Below, piece after piece: positions 42,474-51,127 of a stretch of DNA of 64,000 nt. Origin of the DNA: Bradyrhizobium sp. (GTDB taxonomy: Bacteria; Pseudomonadota; Alphaproteobacteria; Rhizobiales; Xanthobacteraceae); assembly GCF_022844465.1 (NCBI RefSeq), contig NZ_JALHLP010000011.1, positions 1-64,000 on the forward strand. Direction: 5' to 3'. The translations under genes and the position numbers were made by a program. Each line of letters starts with the position of its first letter. Position 1 is the first letter of the stretch. A model generated the notes under the pieces. That model was not told the DNA's origin, searched no databases, and saw only the letters and a program-made list of their open reading frames with translations.

Positions 42474-43748
42474 ATGAAGCTGACGCGCCGCGAATTCTCC
42501 AAGCTCGCAACATCAGGCATCCTGGCCGCCGCCGCGCCGGGGCTGTTCGCGCCGGCGCTGGCGCAAAACAAGCCGCTGCGGATCGGCATCATCGCGCCGC
42601 GATCGGGCGTTGCCGGTACCGCCGGCGAGTGCGGCATCCGCGCGGTCCAGTGGGCGTCGGAGCGGATGAATAGGGACGGCGGCATTGCCGGCCGCAAGAT
42701 CGAGCTGGTGTTCGAGGAGGAAACCAACCCGAAGGATACGATCGAGCGCTTCCGGCGCCTGGTGCTGCAGGAAAAGGTCGAGGCGATCCACGGCTTGATC
42801 TCCACCGGCGTCAGCCTCGGGGCCGCGCCGGTCGCCGAGGAGGAGCAGGCGTTGCTGGTGATGTGGGACGGCACCACGCAGGACGGCGTCAAGGAGACGA
42901 TGCCCAACCCGCGCTACGTGTTCCGCTCCACCGACAATGAATGCGAAGCGGTGATGGGATCGCTGCTGGCGGTCAAGCACTTCAAGGGCAAGTTCAAGCG
43001 CGTGGCCGGCATCAATCCGGACTATTCCTACGGCCGCAACAATTGGGAGGCGTTCCGGCAGATATTGGTACGCTATGGCATCGAGGCCGAATTCGTCGCC
43101 GAACAATGGCCGAAGGTCGGCACCATGGACCTGACCTCGCATATCGCCGCGCTCAAGGCGGCCAAGCCGGACCTGATCTTCTCCTCCATGCTGTTTGCCG
43201 ACCTGCCGGTGTTCATGAAGCAGGGACACGCTGCCGGCCTGTTCGACGGCGTCAAGATGGTGCTGCCGGCGGCCGGTTGGCAGCTCAACCAGCTCAAGAA
43301 GGAGTTCATGCCGGAAGGCATCATCTTCGGGCACAACACCCTGTACTTCGATCACCCGCAGGCGTCGGCGCTGCAGAAGGCTTTCGTCCATGACTACATG
43401 GAGCGATACAAGGAAGCGCCGCACTGGGAAGCGGATCGCGCCTATTTCGCGCTGGCCGCCTACAAGGCCGGCGTCGAAGCCGCGCAAAAGGCGGCGAGCA
43501 AATGGCCGAGCGCCGAACAGGTGGCCGAAGCGATGCCCGGGCTTGAGGTGGAAAGCCTCGGCGGCAAGGGTCGCTTCCGCAAGGACAAGATCGCCGAACA
43601 GGTATTTTACCAGGGGCCATCCACCAACACCAACAAGTACGATTTCCCGACCCTGGCCTCGGTCGACACCTTTCAGGCCGCGCAGTTGCAGAAGCCGCCC
43701 GGCGCGGATTTCTGGGACTGGATCAAGACCGCGAAAATGCCGGTCTGA
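42474..43748 (+). CDS. ABC transporter substrate-binding protein, branched-chain amino-acid type
   Basis: 424 residues from the ATG at 42474 (GGGGAGGGAT upstream), with a twin-arginine signal (LTRREFSKLATSGIL). Type I periplasmic-binding fold with LRIGIIAPRSGVAGTAGE, GRKIELVFEEETNPKD and RVAGINPDYSYGRNNWE. It delivers a substrate to the permease pair encoded next. The ligand is not identifiable from sequence; the family transports branched-chain amino acids, urea, amides and many aromatic or organic acids. The linked alcohol dehydrogenase suggests an alcohol or a derived compound. Confidence 0.9.
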   Translation: MKLTRREFSKLATSGILAAAAPGLFAPALAQNKPLRIGIIAPRSGVAGTAGECGIRAVQWASERMNRDGGIAGRKIELVFEEETNPKDTIERFRRLVLQEKVEAIHGLISTGVSLGAAPVAEEEQALLVMWDGTTQDGVKETMPNPRYVFRSTDNECEAVMGSLLAVKHFKGKFKRVAGINPDYSYGRNNWEAFRQILVRYGIEAEFVAEQWPKVGTMDLTSHIAALKAAKPDLIFSSMLFADLPVFMKQGHAAGLFDGVKMVLPAAGWQLNQLKKEFMPEGIIFGHNTLYFDHPQASALQKAFVHDYMERYKEAPHWEADRAYFALAAYKAGVEAAQKAASKWPSAEQVAEAMPGLEVESLGGKGRFRKDKIAEQVFYQGPSTNTNKYDFPTLASVDTFQAAQLQKPPGADFWDWIKTAKMPV

Positions 43749-43751
43749 GGC

Positions 43752-44633
43752 ATGACCGAGCTTGTGGACGTCATTCTCGGCGGGACGTTCCATGCGGCGG
43801 TGCTGTTCCTGGTCGCCGCCGGGCTGCAGCTCGTGTTCGGCGTGCAGAAGCTCGTCAATCTGGCCTGCGGCTCGTTCTACGCGTTGGGCGCCTATTTCGG
43901 GATCACGGCGGTCGGCCTCGCCATCAAGTTGGGGATGCCGCCGCTGCTGTTCTTTCCGGTTCTGATCGTGGCCGGACTGGCGATCGGTCTCGTCGGGCTG
44001 CCGATCGAGCGCGTGCTGCGCACCATCTACCGGCGGGATGAGAGCTATCAGCTGCTCATCACCTTCGGCTTCCTCCTGATGTTCCAGGATGTGTTCCGCT
44101 ATATCTGGGGCGCGACGCCGCGCACCATGGACAGCGTCTATCTTGTCTACGGCACGGCGAATGTGCTGGGCGTCCGGGTGCCGACCTACAACCTCCTGGT
44201 GATCGCCGCCAGCATCGCCATCGCGGTCGGGCTCGGTTTCTTCCTGGAGAGGACCAGGACCGGGCGCATCGTGCGGGCCACCGCCGAGAACCGCGATATG
44301 GCCGAGGGACTTGGTGTCAACGCCTCCAGGATCTTTGCGCTGGTCTTCACGGTCGGCTGCATGCTGGGCACGGTCGGAGGCGCGCTGGTGGTGCCGTCCG
44401 GCGCCGCGTCGCTCGACATGGCGGTCGAACTGGTCGTGGAATCCTTCGCGGTGGTGGTGATCGGCGGGCTCGGCAGCATGCGCGGCGCGATCGTCGGGGC
44501 CCTGATCGTCGGCCTGATGCGCGCGGCATCGATATCGCTGGTGCCGGAACTGGAGATGCTGTCGGTCTATCTGGTGGTCGTCCTCGTGCTGATTGTCCGG
44601 CCTGCCGGTTTGTTCGGAAAGGCGACCGCATGA
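43752..44633 (+). CDS. ABC permease, LivH-like
   Basis: 293 residues with about eight membrane helices. LivH-type signature features: LQLVFGVQKLVNLACGSFYAL near residue 25, RATAENRDMAEGLGVN and VVIGGLGSMRGAIVGALI near the end. It forms the transmembrane channel with the following LivM-like protein. It starts four bases after the binding-protein stop and overlaps the next gene by four bases, so the genes are translationally coupled. Confidence 0.92.
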   Translation: MTELVDVILGGTFHAAVLFLVAAGLQLVFGVQKLVNLACGSFYALGAYFGITAVGLAIKLGMPPLLFFPVLIVAGLAIGLVGLPIERVLRTIYRRDESYQLLITFGFLLMFQDVFRYIWGATPRTMDSVYLVYGTANVLGVRVPTYNLLVIAASIAIAVGLGFFLERTRTGRIVRATAENRDMAEGLGVNASRIFALVFTVGCMLGTVGGALVVPSGAASLDMAVELVVESFAVVVIGGLGSMRGAIVGALIVGLMRAASISLVPELEMLSVYLVVVLVLIVRPAGLFGKATA

Positions 44634-45640
44634 GCATCCCCTCGGCCGATGTCGCACCGCCTTCCATGTTGCAGGCGATGCCGCGCGTCAGCGGGCTGTG
44701 GGCCCTGCTCGGCCTGCTCGCGGCGATGGCGGTGTTGCCGGCGGTCGCATCGCCCTATGCACTGATGCTGATGCTGCCGTTCATGGGCTACGGCATCGCG
44801 CTATTGGGGTTCAATCTCCTGTTCGGCACCACGGGACTGCTCTCATTCGGGCATGCGCTGTTTCTGGCCGTCGGCGCCTATACGGCCGCCGCGCTGACGT
44901 CGAAGTTCGGGGTGAGGAGCTTTGAAATCCTGCTGCTGGCCGCCGCGGTGTTTTCCGGCCTGATCTCGCTCATCATCGGCATGTTGTGTGTCCGTTACAC
45001 CCGGATATTCTTCGGCATGCTGACGCTGGCGTTCGGCATGCTGTTTCACTCCTTCCTGTTCAAGTTTTACGCCATCACCGGCGGAGATCAAGGCATGCGC
45101 GTGCTGCGCCCGCTGCTGCTCGGCATGGAGTGGCGCGGCGGCAAGACCGCGTTCCTGACCGGGCCATTCTACTATTACGCGCTGGTGCTGTTCGGCGTCC
45201 TCGGCCTTGCGATGTGGCGCATCACCCAATCGCCATTCGGACTGCATCTGAAGGCGATCCGCGAGAACGCCGGCAAGGGTGCCTATGTCGGAGTTCAGAT
45301 CTTTCGCATGCGGCTTGCCGCCTTCGTGATCTCGGCGGTCTATGGCGGTGTCGGCGGCACCATCCTGGCGGTCACCACAGGGCTGGCCGATCCCGAACTG
45401 GCGTACTGGACCCACTCCGGCAATCTGGTGTTCATGGCGGTGCTCGGCGGCAGCGGCACTTTCGCAGGGCCCGCAATCGGCGCGCTGGTGTTCGTGCTGT
45501 TGCAGGATTTCGTGATGTCGGTCACGCAATACTGGCGCTTCGTGATGGGCGGTGTGCTCGTGCTGCTGGTCGTGTTCATGCCACAAGGCCTGTCCGGCGC
45601 CGTCGGGTTCTTTGCCAACAGGCGCAAGGGAGGGCGATGA
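44630..45640 (+). CDS. ABC permease, LivM-like
   Basis: 336 residues with about nine membrane helices. Family features are LFGTTGLLSFGHALFLAVGA, SPFGLHLKAIRENAGKG and AVLGGSGTFAGPAIGA. It is the second channel subunit. The start overlaps the LivH-like stop (ATGA), and the first ATPase gene starts one base after its stop. No fused ATPase domain is present, unlike some LivM proteins. Confidence 0.92.
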   Translation: MSIPSADVAPPSMLQAMPRVSGLWALLGLLAAMAVLPAVASPYALMLMLPFMGYGIALLGFNLLFGTTGLLSFGHALFLAVGAYTAAALTSKFGVRSFEILLLAAAVFSGLISLIIGMLCVRYTRIFFGMLTLAFGMLFHSFLFKFYAITGGDQGMRVLRPLLLGMEWRGGKTAFLTGPFYYYALVLFGVLGLAMWRITQSPFGLHLKAIRENAGKGAYVGVQIFRMRLAAFVISAVYGGVGGTILAVTTGLADPELAYWTHSGNLVFMAVLGGSGTFAGPAIGALVFVLLQDFVMSVTQYWRFVMGGVLVLLVVFMPQGLSGAVGFFANRRKGGR

Positions 45641-45641
45641 G

Positions 45642-46445
45642 ATGCAGCCCGAGCGCGTCGCCGCCAACCCTGAACCTTTGTTCGAGACCATCAACGTCAC
45701 CAAGAAGTATGGACCGTTCACGGCGCTGCGCGACGTTTCGTTCCGGCTCGGCGACGGCGAGTTCGTCTCGATCGTCGGGCCGAACGGTGCCGGCAAGACC
45801 ACGCTGGTCAATGTCGTGACCGGGTTGTTGCGGCCGACGGTCGGCGAGGTTCGCTTTCTCGGCCGCGACATCGCCGGCGTCGGCCCGGTGGAACTGGCGC
45901 GGCGCGGCATGGCGCGTACGTTTCAATTGGTCAATATCTTTCCGGCGCTGACGGTGCGTGAAACGCTTGCGGTCGCGGTGGCGTCACGGCTGCGCCGTAT
46001 CGGCAATCCGTTTCGCTCGCTGCAGCGGGATCACGTCCTGCAGGCCGACAACGAGCGCGTCGCCGACGTGCTGGGCCTGCGCGGCAAGCTCGACACCATC
46101 GCCTCGACCCTGTCGCAGGGTGAAAAGAAGCTGCTCGACATCGCCAGCGCCTTTGCGCTCAATCCGACTGTGATCCTGCTGGACGAGCCGACCAGCGGCG
46201 TCTCGACCGGAGACAAGCATGCCATCATGCAGGTGCTCGTCACCGCCGCCAAGGCGGCCGGGGTTCGCGCCATCGTCCAGGTCGAGCATGACATGGATCT
46301 GGTCGAACGCTACTCGCACCGTATCGTCGCGCTGCAGGAGGGCGCCGTGCTCGGCGACATGCCGCCGGACGCGTTCTTTGCCGACCCGGCGATGATCGCC
46401 GCCGTGGTTGGAACCCGCCCGCAAACGCCGAAAAAGGCGCCGTGA
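45642..46445 (+). CDS. ABC transporter ATPase, LivG-like
   Basis: 267 residues from the ATG at 45642. Walker A VGPNGAGKTTL, signature LSQGEKKLLDIASAF and Walker B VILLDEPTSGV. The signature has the SQGEKK variant of some LivG-like proteins rather than SGGQ. It hydrolyses ATP to drive import. The stop overlaps the start of the next ATPase gene. Confidence 0.93.
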   Translation: MQPERVAANPEPLFETINVTKKYGPFTALRDVSFRLGDGEFVSIVGPNGAGKTTLVNVVTGLLRPTVGEVRFLGRDIAGVGPVELARRGMARTFQLVNIFPALTVRETLAVAVASRLRRIGNPFRSLQRDHVLQADNERVADVLGLRGKLDTIASTLSQGEKKLLDIASAFALNPTVILLDEPTSGVSTGDKHAIMQVLVTAAKAAGVRAIVQVEHDMDLVERYSHRIVALQEGAVLGDMPPDAFFADPAMIAAVVGTRPQTPKKAP

Positions 46446-47164
46446 TGCTGAACCTGTCGAATCTGAAGGTCAATATCGAGGGCAGCCGTATCCTGAACGG
46501 CGTCAGCTTGACGGTCGGGGCGGGCGAACTGGTGTGCCTGGTGGGGCGAAACGGCGCCGGCAAGACAACGACGTTTCGCAGCATCATGGGCTATCGCCGT
46601 GCGCTGTCAGGCGGGATCACCTTCGATGGCGTCGACCTGACCCGGCTTCCGACCTGGCAGATCGCCCAGCGCGGTATCGGCTTCTCGCCCGAGGAATCGG
46701 AAGTCTATGCCGACCTGACGGTGAAGGAGAATATCGAGCTCTCGACCTGGACGCGGCCATCAGGTCGCCCGGCCGCCGTGCGCCTTGAAGAGGCCTACAC
46801 GGTGTTTCCAAAGCTGCGGCAGTATCTGGCGCGCGGCGGCGCGCAACTGTCGGGCGGCGAGCGCAAGATGGTTTCGATCGCCCGTGCGCTGACGCTTGAT
46901 CCGAATCTCCTGCTGCTCGACGAGCCGTTCGAGGGTCTGTCGCCGGCGATCATCCCGCTGATCGCCGAGGGCGTCGCCTCCATCCGCGCCATGGGCAAGG
47001 GCGTGCTGATTGCGGAATCCAACGTCCACCATATTCCCGACTATGCCGACCGCATCTATGTACTGGAGCGCGGCGAGGTGATGTTTTCGGGCACCCTGGC
47101 GCAGGCCCATCGGGATCGCGACGTGATGCGGGTGATCGCGGGCCAGATCGAGGCCGCCTCGTGA
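46442..47164 (+). CDS. ABC transporter ATPase, LivF-like
   Basis: 240 residues; GTG at 46442 or the following ATG at 46445. Walker A LVGRNGAGKTTTFRSIMG, signature LSGGERKMVSIARAL, Walker B LLLLDEPFEGLSP. Completes the five-gene importer. It overlaps the LivG-like gene by four bases; the DUF6166 gene follows after 35 bases. Confidence 0.93.
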   Translation: MMLNLSNLKVNIEGSRILNGVSLTVGAGELVCLVGRNGAGKTTTFRSIMGYRRALSGGITFDGVDLTRLPTWQIAQRGIGFSPEESEVYADLTVKENIELSTWTRPSGRPAAVRLEEAYTVFPKLRQYLARGGAQLSGGERKMVSIARALTLDPNLLLLDEPFEGLSPAIIPLIAEGVASIRAMGKGVLIAESNVHHIPDYADRIYVLERGEVMFSGTLAQAHRDRDVMRVIAGQIEAAS

Positions 47165-47199
47165 TTCGGGTTGCGAATGCCGGAAGACAGGAGAGCAGC

Positions 47200-47508
47200 A
47201 TGAAGCACTATGTCGGAGACCGCACCATCGACGGCGTCAAGGTGACCGTTGACGGCGTGCCGCTCGATCCCGCCACCAGCGTGGCGGAATACAGCAGGAA
47301 CGGTTTCGAGTGGAGCTACGAGGGGCCGGAACCGCGCCAGCTCGCGCTGGCGCTGCTGGTCGACCATCTCGGCGACAACGACGCCGCCAGGGCGGCGCTC
47401 GAGCCGTTCATGCAGGCCGTGGTTGCCAATTTCGGCAACGAGTGGGAGATGACCTCCGCGGACATTGACCTGGCGCTGACCGCGCTTCCCGGCAGGGCGG
47501 TCGCCTGA
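47200..47508 (+). CDS. DUF6166-like protein
   Basis: 102 residues from the ATG at 47200 (AGGAGAG upstream). The pattern RTIDGVKVTVDGVPLD, GFEWSYEGPEPRQLALALL and FGNEWEMTSADIDLAL fits small DUF6166 proteins of unknown function. No signal or membrane segment. It lies between the ABC ATPase gene and the alcohol dehydrogenase, one base before the latter, so it is part of this operon. No function is proposed. Confidence 0.75.
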   Translation: MKHYVGDRTIDGVKVTVDGVPLDPATSVAEYSRNGFEWSYEGPEPRQLALALLVDHLGDNDAARAALEPFMQAVVANFGNEWEMTSADIDLALTALPGRAVA

Positions 47509-47509
47509 A

Positions 47510-48622
47510 ATGACGCTGCAATATCGAGCCGCCGTGCTGCATGCGGCGCAGACGCCGCTAACGATCGAGACGATCACCGCCGCGGCGTTGCAGCCGACGG
47601 ACGTGCTGGTGCGGATTCTCGCAGCCGGCCTTTGCCACACCGATCTGGAAGTCATCGACGGCTCGCTGCGCTACCCGATGCCGATCGTGCTCGGCCATGA
47701 GGCGGCGGGCGTCGTCGAGCGGACCGGAGCGGCGGCGCGCGGCGTCAAGGCCGGCGACCATGTCGTGCTGTCGTGGAATCCGCATTGCGGGCATTGCTTC
47801 TACTGCGACCGAGATGCGCCGATCCTGTGTGAACAATATCTCGTCGAAGGCCCCAAGGCGGGCGCCTTCGACGGCGGCGGCCGCGCCGCGCTGGCCGACG
47901 GACGTCAGGTGAAGCAACTGATGTTTCTGGGATCGTTCGGCGAATACTGCATCGTCTCGGACCAGCAGGCAATCCCGGTCCCAAAGGAAATTCCGTTCGA
48001 CCGCGCCTGCCTGATCGGCTGTGGCGTCATGACCGGCGTCGGGGCAGCACTCAATCTCGGCGCCATCGCGCACGGCGACACCGTCATGGTGATCGGTTGC
48101 GGCGCGGTCGGGCTTGCCGCGTTGCAAGGCGCGCGGCTGGCGGGCGCCGGGGCCATTATCGCCGTCGATCTCGATCCGGCGAAACTTGCGCTCGCGGCAA
48201 AAATGGGCGCGACGCAGGGCGTCGACGCATCGAAGGAGGATGCGGTCGCGTTCGGAAAGCGCGCGACCGGCGGCCGCGGCGTCGATGTGGTGATAGAGGC
48301 CGCCGGCAGCGCCGCCGCGTTCCGCAACACCACCGAGGCCGTGCGGCCCGGCGGCCAGGTGATCTGGCTCGGCAAGGTCGATGTCGACAAGGATGTCTCG
48401 TTTCGTTGGGGCTCGCTGATGCAGGAGAAGCGCATTCGCCGCGTCAGCTATGGCAATGCGCGCCCGCGCCGCGATTTTCCGCTGCTGGCGCGAGCCTATC
48501 TCGACGGCGCGCTTCTGCTGGATGAGCTGATCTCCCGCCGCATTTCGCTTGACGGGATCAACGATGGCTTTGCTTCGCTGAGGCGCGGCGAAACCATTCG
48601 CAGCGTCGTCATGTTCGACTGA
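47510..48622 (+). CDS. Zinc-dependent alcohol dehydrogenase, class III-like
   Basis: 370 residues. MDR fold with the catalytic zinc ligand Cys42 in GLCHTDLEVIDG and the LGHEAAGVVE segment (His63, Glu64), structural zinc cysteines in CGHCFYCDRDAPILC, and the cofactor motif VIGCGAVGLAALQGARLAG with ...AVDLD for NAD. The family includes glutathione-dependent formaldehyde and aryl-alcohol dehydrogenases. It is the last gene of the ABC operon, so it probably oxidises the imported compound or a product of it. It is convergent with the GntR gene. Confidence 0.92.
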   Translation: MTLQYRAAVLHAAQTPLTIETITAAALQPTDVLVRILAAGLCHTDLEVIDGSLRYPMPIVLGHEAAGVVERTGAAARGVKAGDHVVLSWNPHCGHCFYCDRDAPILCEQYLVEGPKAGAFDGGGRAALADGRQVKQLMFLGSFGEYCIVSDQQAIPVPKEIPFDRACLIGCGVMTGVGAALNLGAIAHGDTVMVIGCGAVGLAALQGARLAGAGAIIAVDLDPAKLALAAKMGATQGVDASKEDAVAFGKRATGGRGVDVVIEAAGSAAAFRNTTEAVRPGGQVIWLGKVDVDKDVSFRWGSLMQEKRIRRVSYGNARPRRDFPLLARAYLDGALLLDELISRRISLDGINDGFASLRRGETIRSVVMFD

Positions 48623-48631
48623 TCCCGCGGC

Positions 48632-49315
48632 TCAGGTATCGAGCGTCTTGCGCGCGAAGTCCTCGATATAGTCGATCAGCCGGTCGGATGCGGTCGCGGC
48701 GGCTTTCGCCTTTTTCTGCGACACCGCCTCGGCGACCGCAGCGTGCAGCTTGGCGGCGAGCGGCAGGTCAGCGACCTCCTGATAGTGCTGGTACCAGAAC
48801 CGGCGCGAAAGCGCGTTCATCAGCCCGATCGAGCGCCGCGCGAATTCATTGCGGGCGGCGGCTGCGATCAGCATGTTGAAACGCTGGTCGAGCCGCATGA
48901 AGGCGATGTCGTCCGACTTGGCCGCGGCCTGAAGCATGGCCCGTGCGACTTCCGCGAACTCGCTGCGCTCCTCTGGCGTGGCGCGTTCGGCCGCAAGCCT
49001 CGCCATCAGCCGTTCGAGCTCGCGTCTGACTTCGAGCAGCCGCAACTGCAGCCTCAGATTGATTTCGGAAACCATGATGCCGCGGCGTGGCATGATGACC
49101 ACCAGCCCGTCGCGTGCCAGCCGCTGCAACGCTTCGCGGATCGGGGTCCGCCCGATTTTCAGCCGAACGGCGAGCGCCTGCTCGGACAGCACGGTGCCCG
49201 GAGATAATTGCAGGGTGACAATCATCTCCTCGAGTTCGGCGTAAGCGCGGTCGGTGAGGGTGCCATCCTCGGAAGGGGTGGCTCGGTTGCGACGTTTCGC
49301 TGGCGTCCTTGGCAC
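48632..49315 (-). CDS. GntR-family regulator, FCD (FadR) type
   Basis: 227 residues from a GTG at 49315 with GGAGAAGCG upstream. N-terminal winged helix (LSEQALAVRLKIGRTPIREALQRLARDGLVVIMPRRG, split here as the HTH about 42-62) and a C-terminal FCD-like all-helical ligand domain with MRLDQRFNMLIAAAARNEF. The family represses catabolic operons and responds to carboxylic acids. It is convergent with the ABC-alcohol-dehydrogenase operon. A palindrome AAGTATACTT 50 bases upstream of its start may be its own operator. Confidence 0.88.
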   Translation of the reverse strand: MPRTPAKRRNRATPSEDGTLTDRAYAELEEMIVTLQLSPGTVLSEQALAVRLKIGRTPIREALQRLARDGLVVIMPRRGIMVSEINLRLQLRLLEVRRELERLMARLAAERATPEERSEFAEVARAMLQAAAKSDDIAFMRLDQRFNMLIAAAARNEFARRSIGLMNALSRRFWYQHYQEVADLPLAAKLHAAVAEAVSQKKAKAAATASDRLIDYIEDFARKTLDT

Positions 49316-49364
49316 CGCTTCTCCGTATCAGGCAGGTTTGTGATAAATCTTTGACGCATCCCAG

Positions 49365-49374
49365 AAGTATACTT
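49365..49374. promoter_or_regulatory. Candidate GntR operator palindrome
   Basis: AAGTATACTT is a perfect palindrome centred 55 bases upstream of the GntR start codon. FadR-subfamily repressors commonly bind GTATAC-centred palindromes. A 10-base palindrome can be chance, and no second copy was found in front of the ABC operon. Confidence 0.35.
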
Positions 49375-49469
49375 GAAACATATCAGTCGAACTGGAAAGT
49401 ACAAGGGTTCGGCCGATGCGGGAACGCGAGATGTTACAAAGCTGACGATGTCCCTGGAAGCGACGTCGT

Positions 49470-49553
49470 TTTTGCGTCCGGACGAATGGCCCCGCGTTCG
49501 CGACGGTGGCCTCGGTGCAAAGCAAGGGCTTCACTTACCTGAAAGTCGGTTGA
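49470..49553 (+). pseudogene. 3-prime remnant of a second DsrE-like gene
   Basis: The frame ending at TGA 49551-49553 reads FATVASVQSKGFTYLKVG, 14 of 18 residues identical to the end of the Tat-exported DsrE-like protein at 40.3-40.8 kb (VATVAALQSKGFAYLKVG). Upstream of about 49480 the similarity fades and there is no start codon with homology. It is therefore a leftover of a related gene, in an otherwise gene-free stretch of 322 bases between the GntR and cyclase genes. Confidence 0.7.
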
Positions 49554-49637
49554 TGAGCGCGGCTGGCGCTATCGTGGCCGCCGCCGCGGGGCGCTGCCGC
49601 GTCGAGCCAGTCCATCGCCTAGGTCGCGATATCGGGT

Positions 49638-51002
49638 CTATGAGGGGCGCTTGTGCGACAGGGGCTGGGCGTCGGCAAGCGGCTTGCGACCGGTCAGGAA
49701 CCACGTCTGCATGGAGCCCTTGCCCTTGACCTCGATCTCGCCGCGCGGCTCCAGCACGAACTGGTCCTTCAACCGTTCGTAGACGCTATGCGAAATTTGA
49801 ATTTTTCCCGCAACCCCCGTCGTTTCCATGCGAGCGGCGACGTTCACGGCGTCGCCCCAGACATCGTAGAAGAACTTTCGCGTGCCAACGACACCCGCGA
49901 CAATCGGCCCGCTGCTGATGCCGATTCGGACCGGCACGCGCCGACCGCGCGGATCCCGCCATTCCATGGCTGTCTCGCGCATCTCCAGCGCCAATGTCGC
50001 CAGCGCCTGCGCGTGGTCCGGGCGAGCAGCCGGTGCGCCGCTTATCACCATGTAGGCATCGCCGGTGGTCTTGATTTTTTCGAGCCCGTGGCGGTCCACC
50101 AGCCGGTCGAAGTCCGAGAACACGCGGTTGAGAAACCGGACGAGCTCGTCCGGGGCGGTTTCAGACGCCTGCGCCGTGAACCCTTCCATGTCGGCGAATA
50201 GAATCGAGGCCTCATCGTGGCGATCGGCGATCACAACATTGCTTTCCTTCTTCAGTCGAGCGGCGATGGGAGAGGGCAGGACGTTGGTGAGAAGTCGCTC
50301 GGACCGCTCATACTCACGCTCGGCGATCGTCTCGGCGCGCGCGGCCTCGCGTAGCGCGTAGGATACGATCAGCAGCAGCGCACTGCAGCTGACGACGGTA
50401 TTCGTGAAAAGACTCGCAACAAGTAGCCACTGCGGCAGCAGTCCGGTGTCATAGGGCACCATCAGCTGCACAGCGATGATCAGGGCCGCCGCAAGCACAC
50501 CGGCGGCTGTCGCGAGAAATGTGTACCCGGGGCCCACGTACAGAACGGCGAGCGCCACGGCGAGCAGAAAGTAGAACTGAATGCCGACGCCGGTGCCGAG
50601 CAAGCACGTGTAGGCGAGAATATCCGCATAGAACAGAACGATGAGGACGATCGGTCCCGCGAGATGGCCAAGGCGATGGAGCTGCGGAATGCCCGCGTAG
50701 AGCAGCATCGCGACCGTGTTTGCGAGGGCAAGCCACCAGAACCGCGTGAAATCGAACACAAGCACGACGGCATAGAAGGCGTGAGTGGCCGAAGCGATCC
50801 AGGTGGCGAGGTTGACGCCCCGAAGCCGCCTTGCCACCTTCTCTGGGTAGCGATCGGTGCCGAAGCGGATGCCAGGAAACAGGGGCATGCGTGGCGCGCC
50901 TCGAATGTTCGAGGGTGCAATGCGGCCGGTATTGAACTCGGTCAAGCAAGCGTGGCCCGGCCAGGCCCAACTTTCCTGGCGGACACCGAGGACTCGTCGC
51001 AT
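49638..51002 (-). CDS. Membrane-bound class III adenylate/guanylate cyclase
   Basis: Up to 454 residues from ATG 51002; ATG 50888 (38 residues shorter) is equally possible, and neither has a strong ribosome-binding site. Six hydrophobic segments (about 70-225) are followed by a coiled linker (AETIAEREYERSERLL) and a catalytic domain. Metal-binding Asp are in LFADMEGFTAQA and TTGDAYMVISG, with base and transition-state residues in VWGDAVNVAARM. All key residues appear intact, so it should make cyclic AMP (or GMP). Monocistronic; the signal is not visible. Confidence 0.9.
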   Translation of the reverse strand: MRRVLGVRQESWAWPGHACLTEFNTGRIAPSNIRGAPRMPLFPGIRFGTDRYPEKVARRLRGVNLATWIASATHAFYAVVLVFDFTRFWWLALANTVAMLLYAGIPQLHRLGHLAGPIVLIVLFYADILAYTCLLGTGVGIQFYFLLAVALAVLYVGPGYTFLATAAGVLAAALIIAVQLMVPYDTGLLPQWLLVASLFTNTVVSCSALLLIVSYALREAARAETIAEREYERSERLLTNVLPSPIAARLKKESNVVIADRHDEASILFADMEGFTAQASETAPDELVRFLNRVFSDFDRLVDRHGLEKIKTTGDAYMVISGAPAARPDHAQALATLALEMRETAMEWRDPRGRRVPVRIGISSGPIVAGVVGTRKFFYDVWGDAVNVAARMETTGVAGKIQISHSVYERLKDQFVLEPRGEIEVKGKGSMQTWFLTGRKPLADAQPLSHKRPS

Positions 51003-51127
51003 GGTGCGGAAAAACGTCGCTGAGGCAGAGTCTGCGGCATCGGTATCAAGGAACGCCGTTTCGAACTTAATCAGCCGCCGTACCGACCAATCAACGCACG
51101 CCAGAGCTCGCCGTTGACGAGGATGCG

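Noticed and set aside
42513..44657. 714-codon open frame antisense to the binding-protein and LivH-like genes
   Set aside because: Spans two real genes with strong homology on the other strand; content is low-complexity HDQ-rich and without domains.
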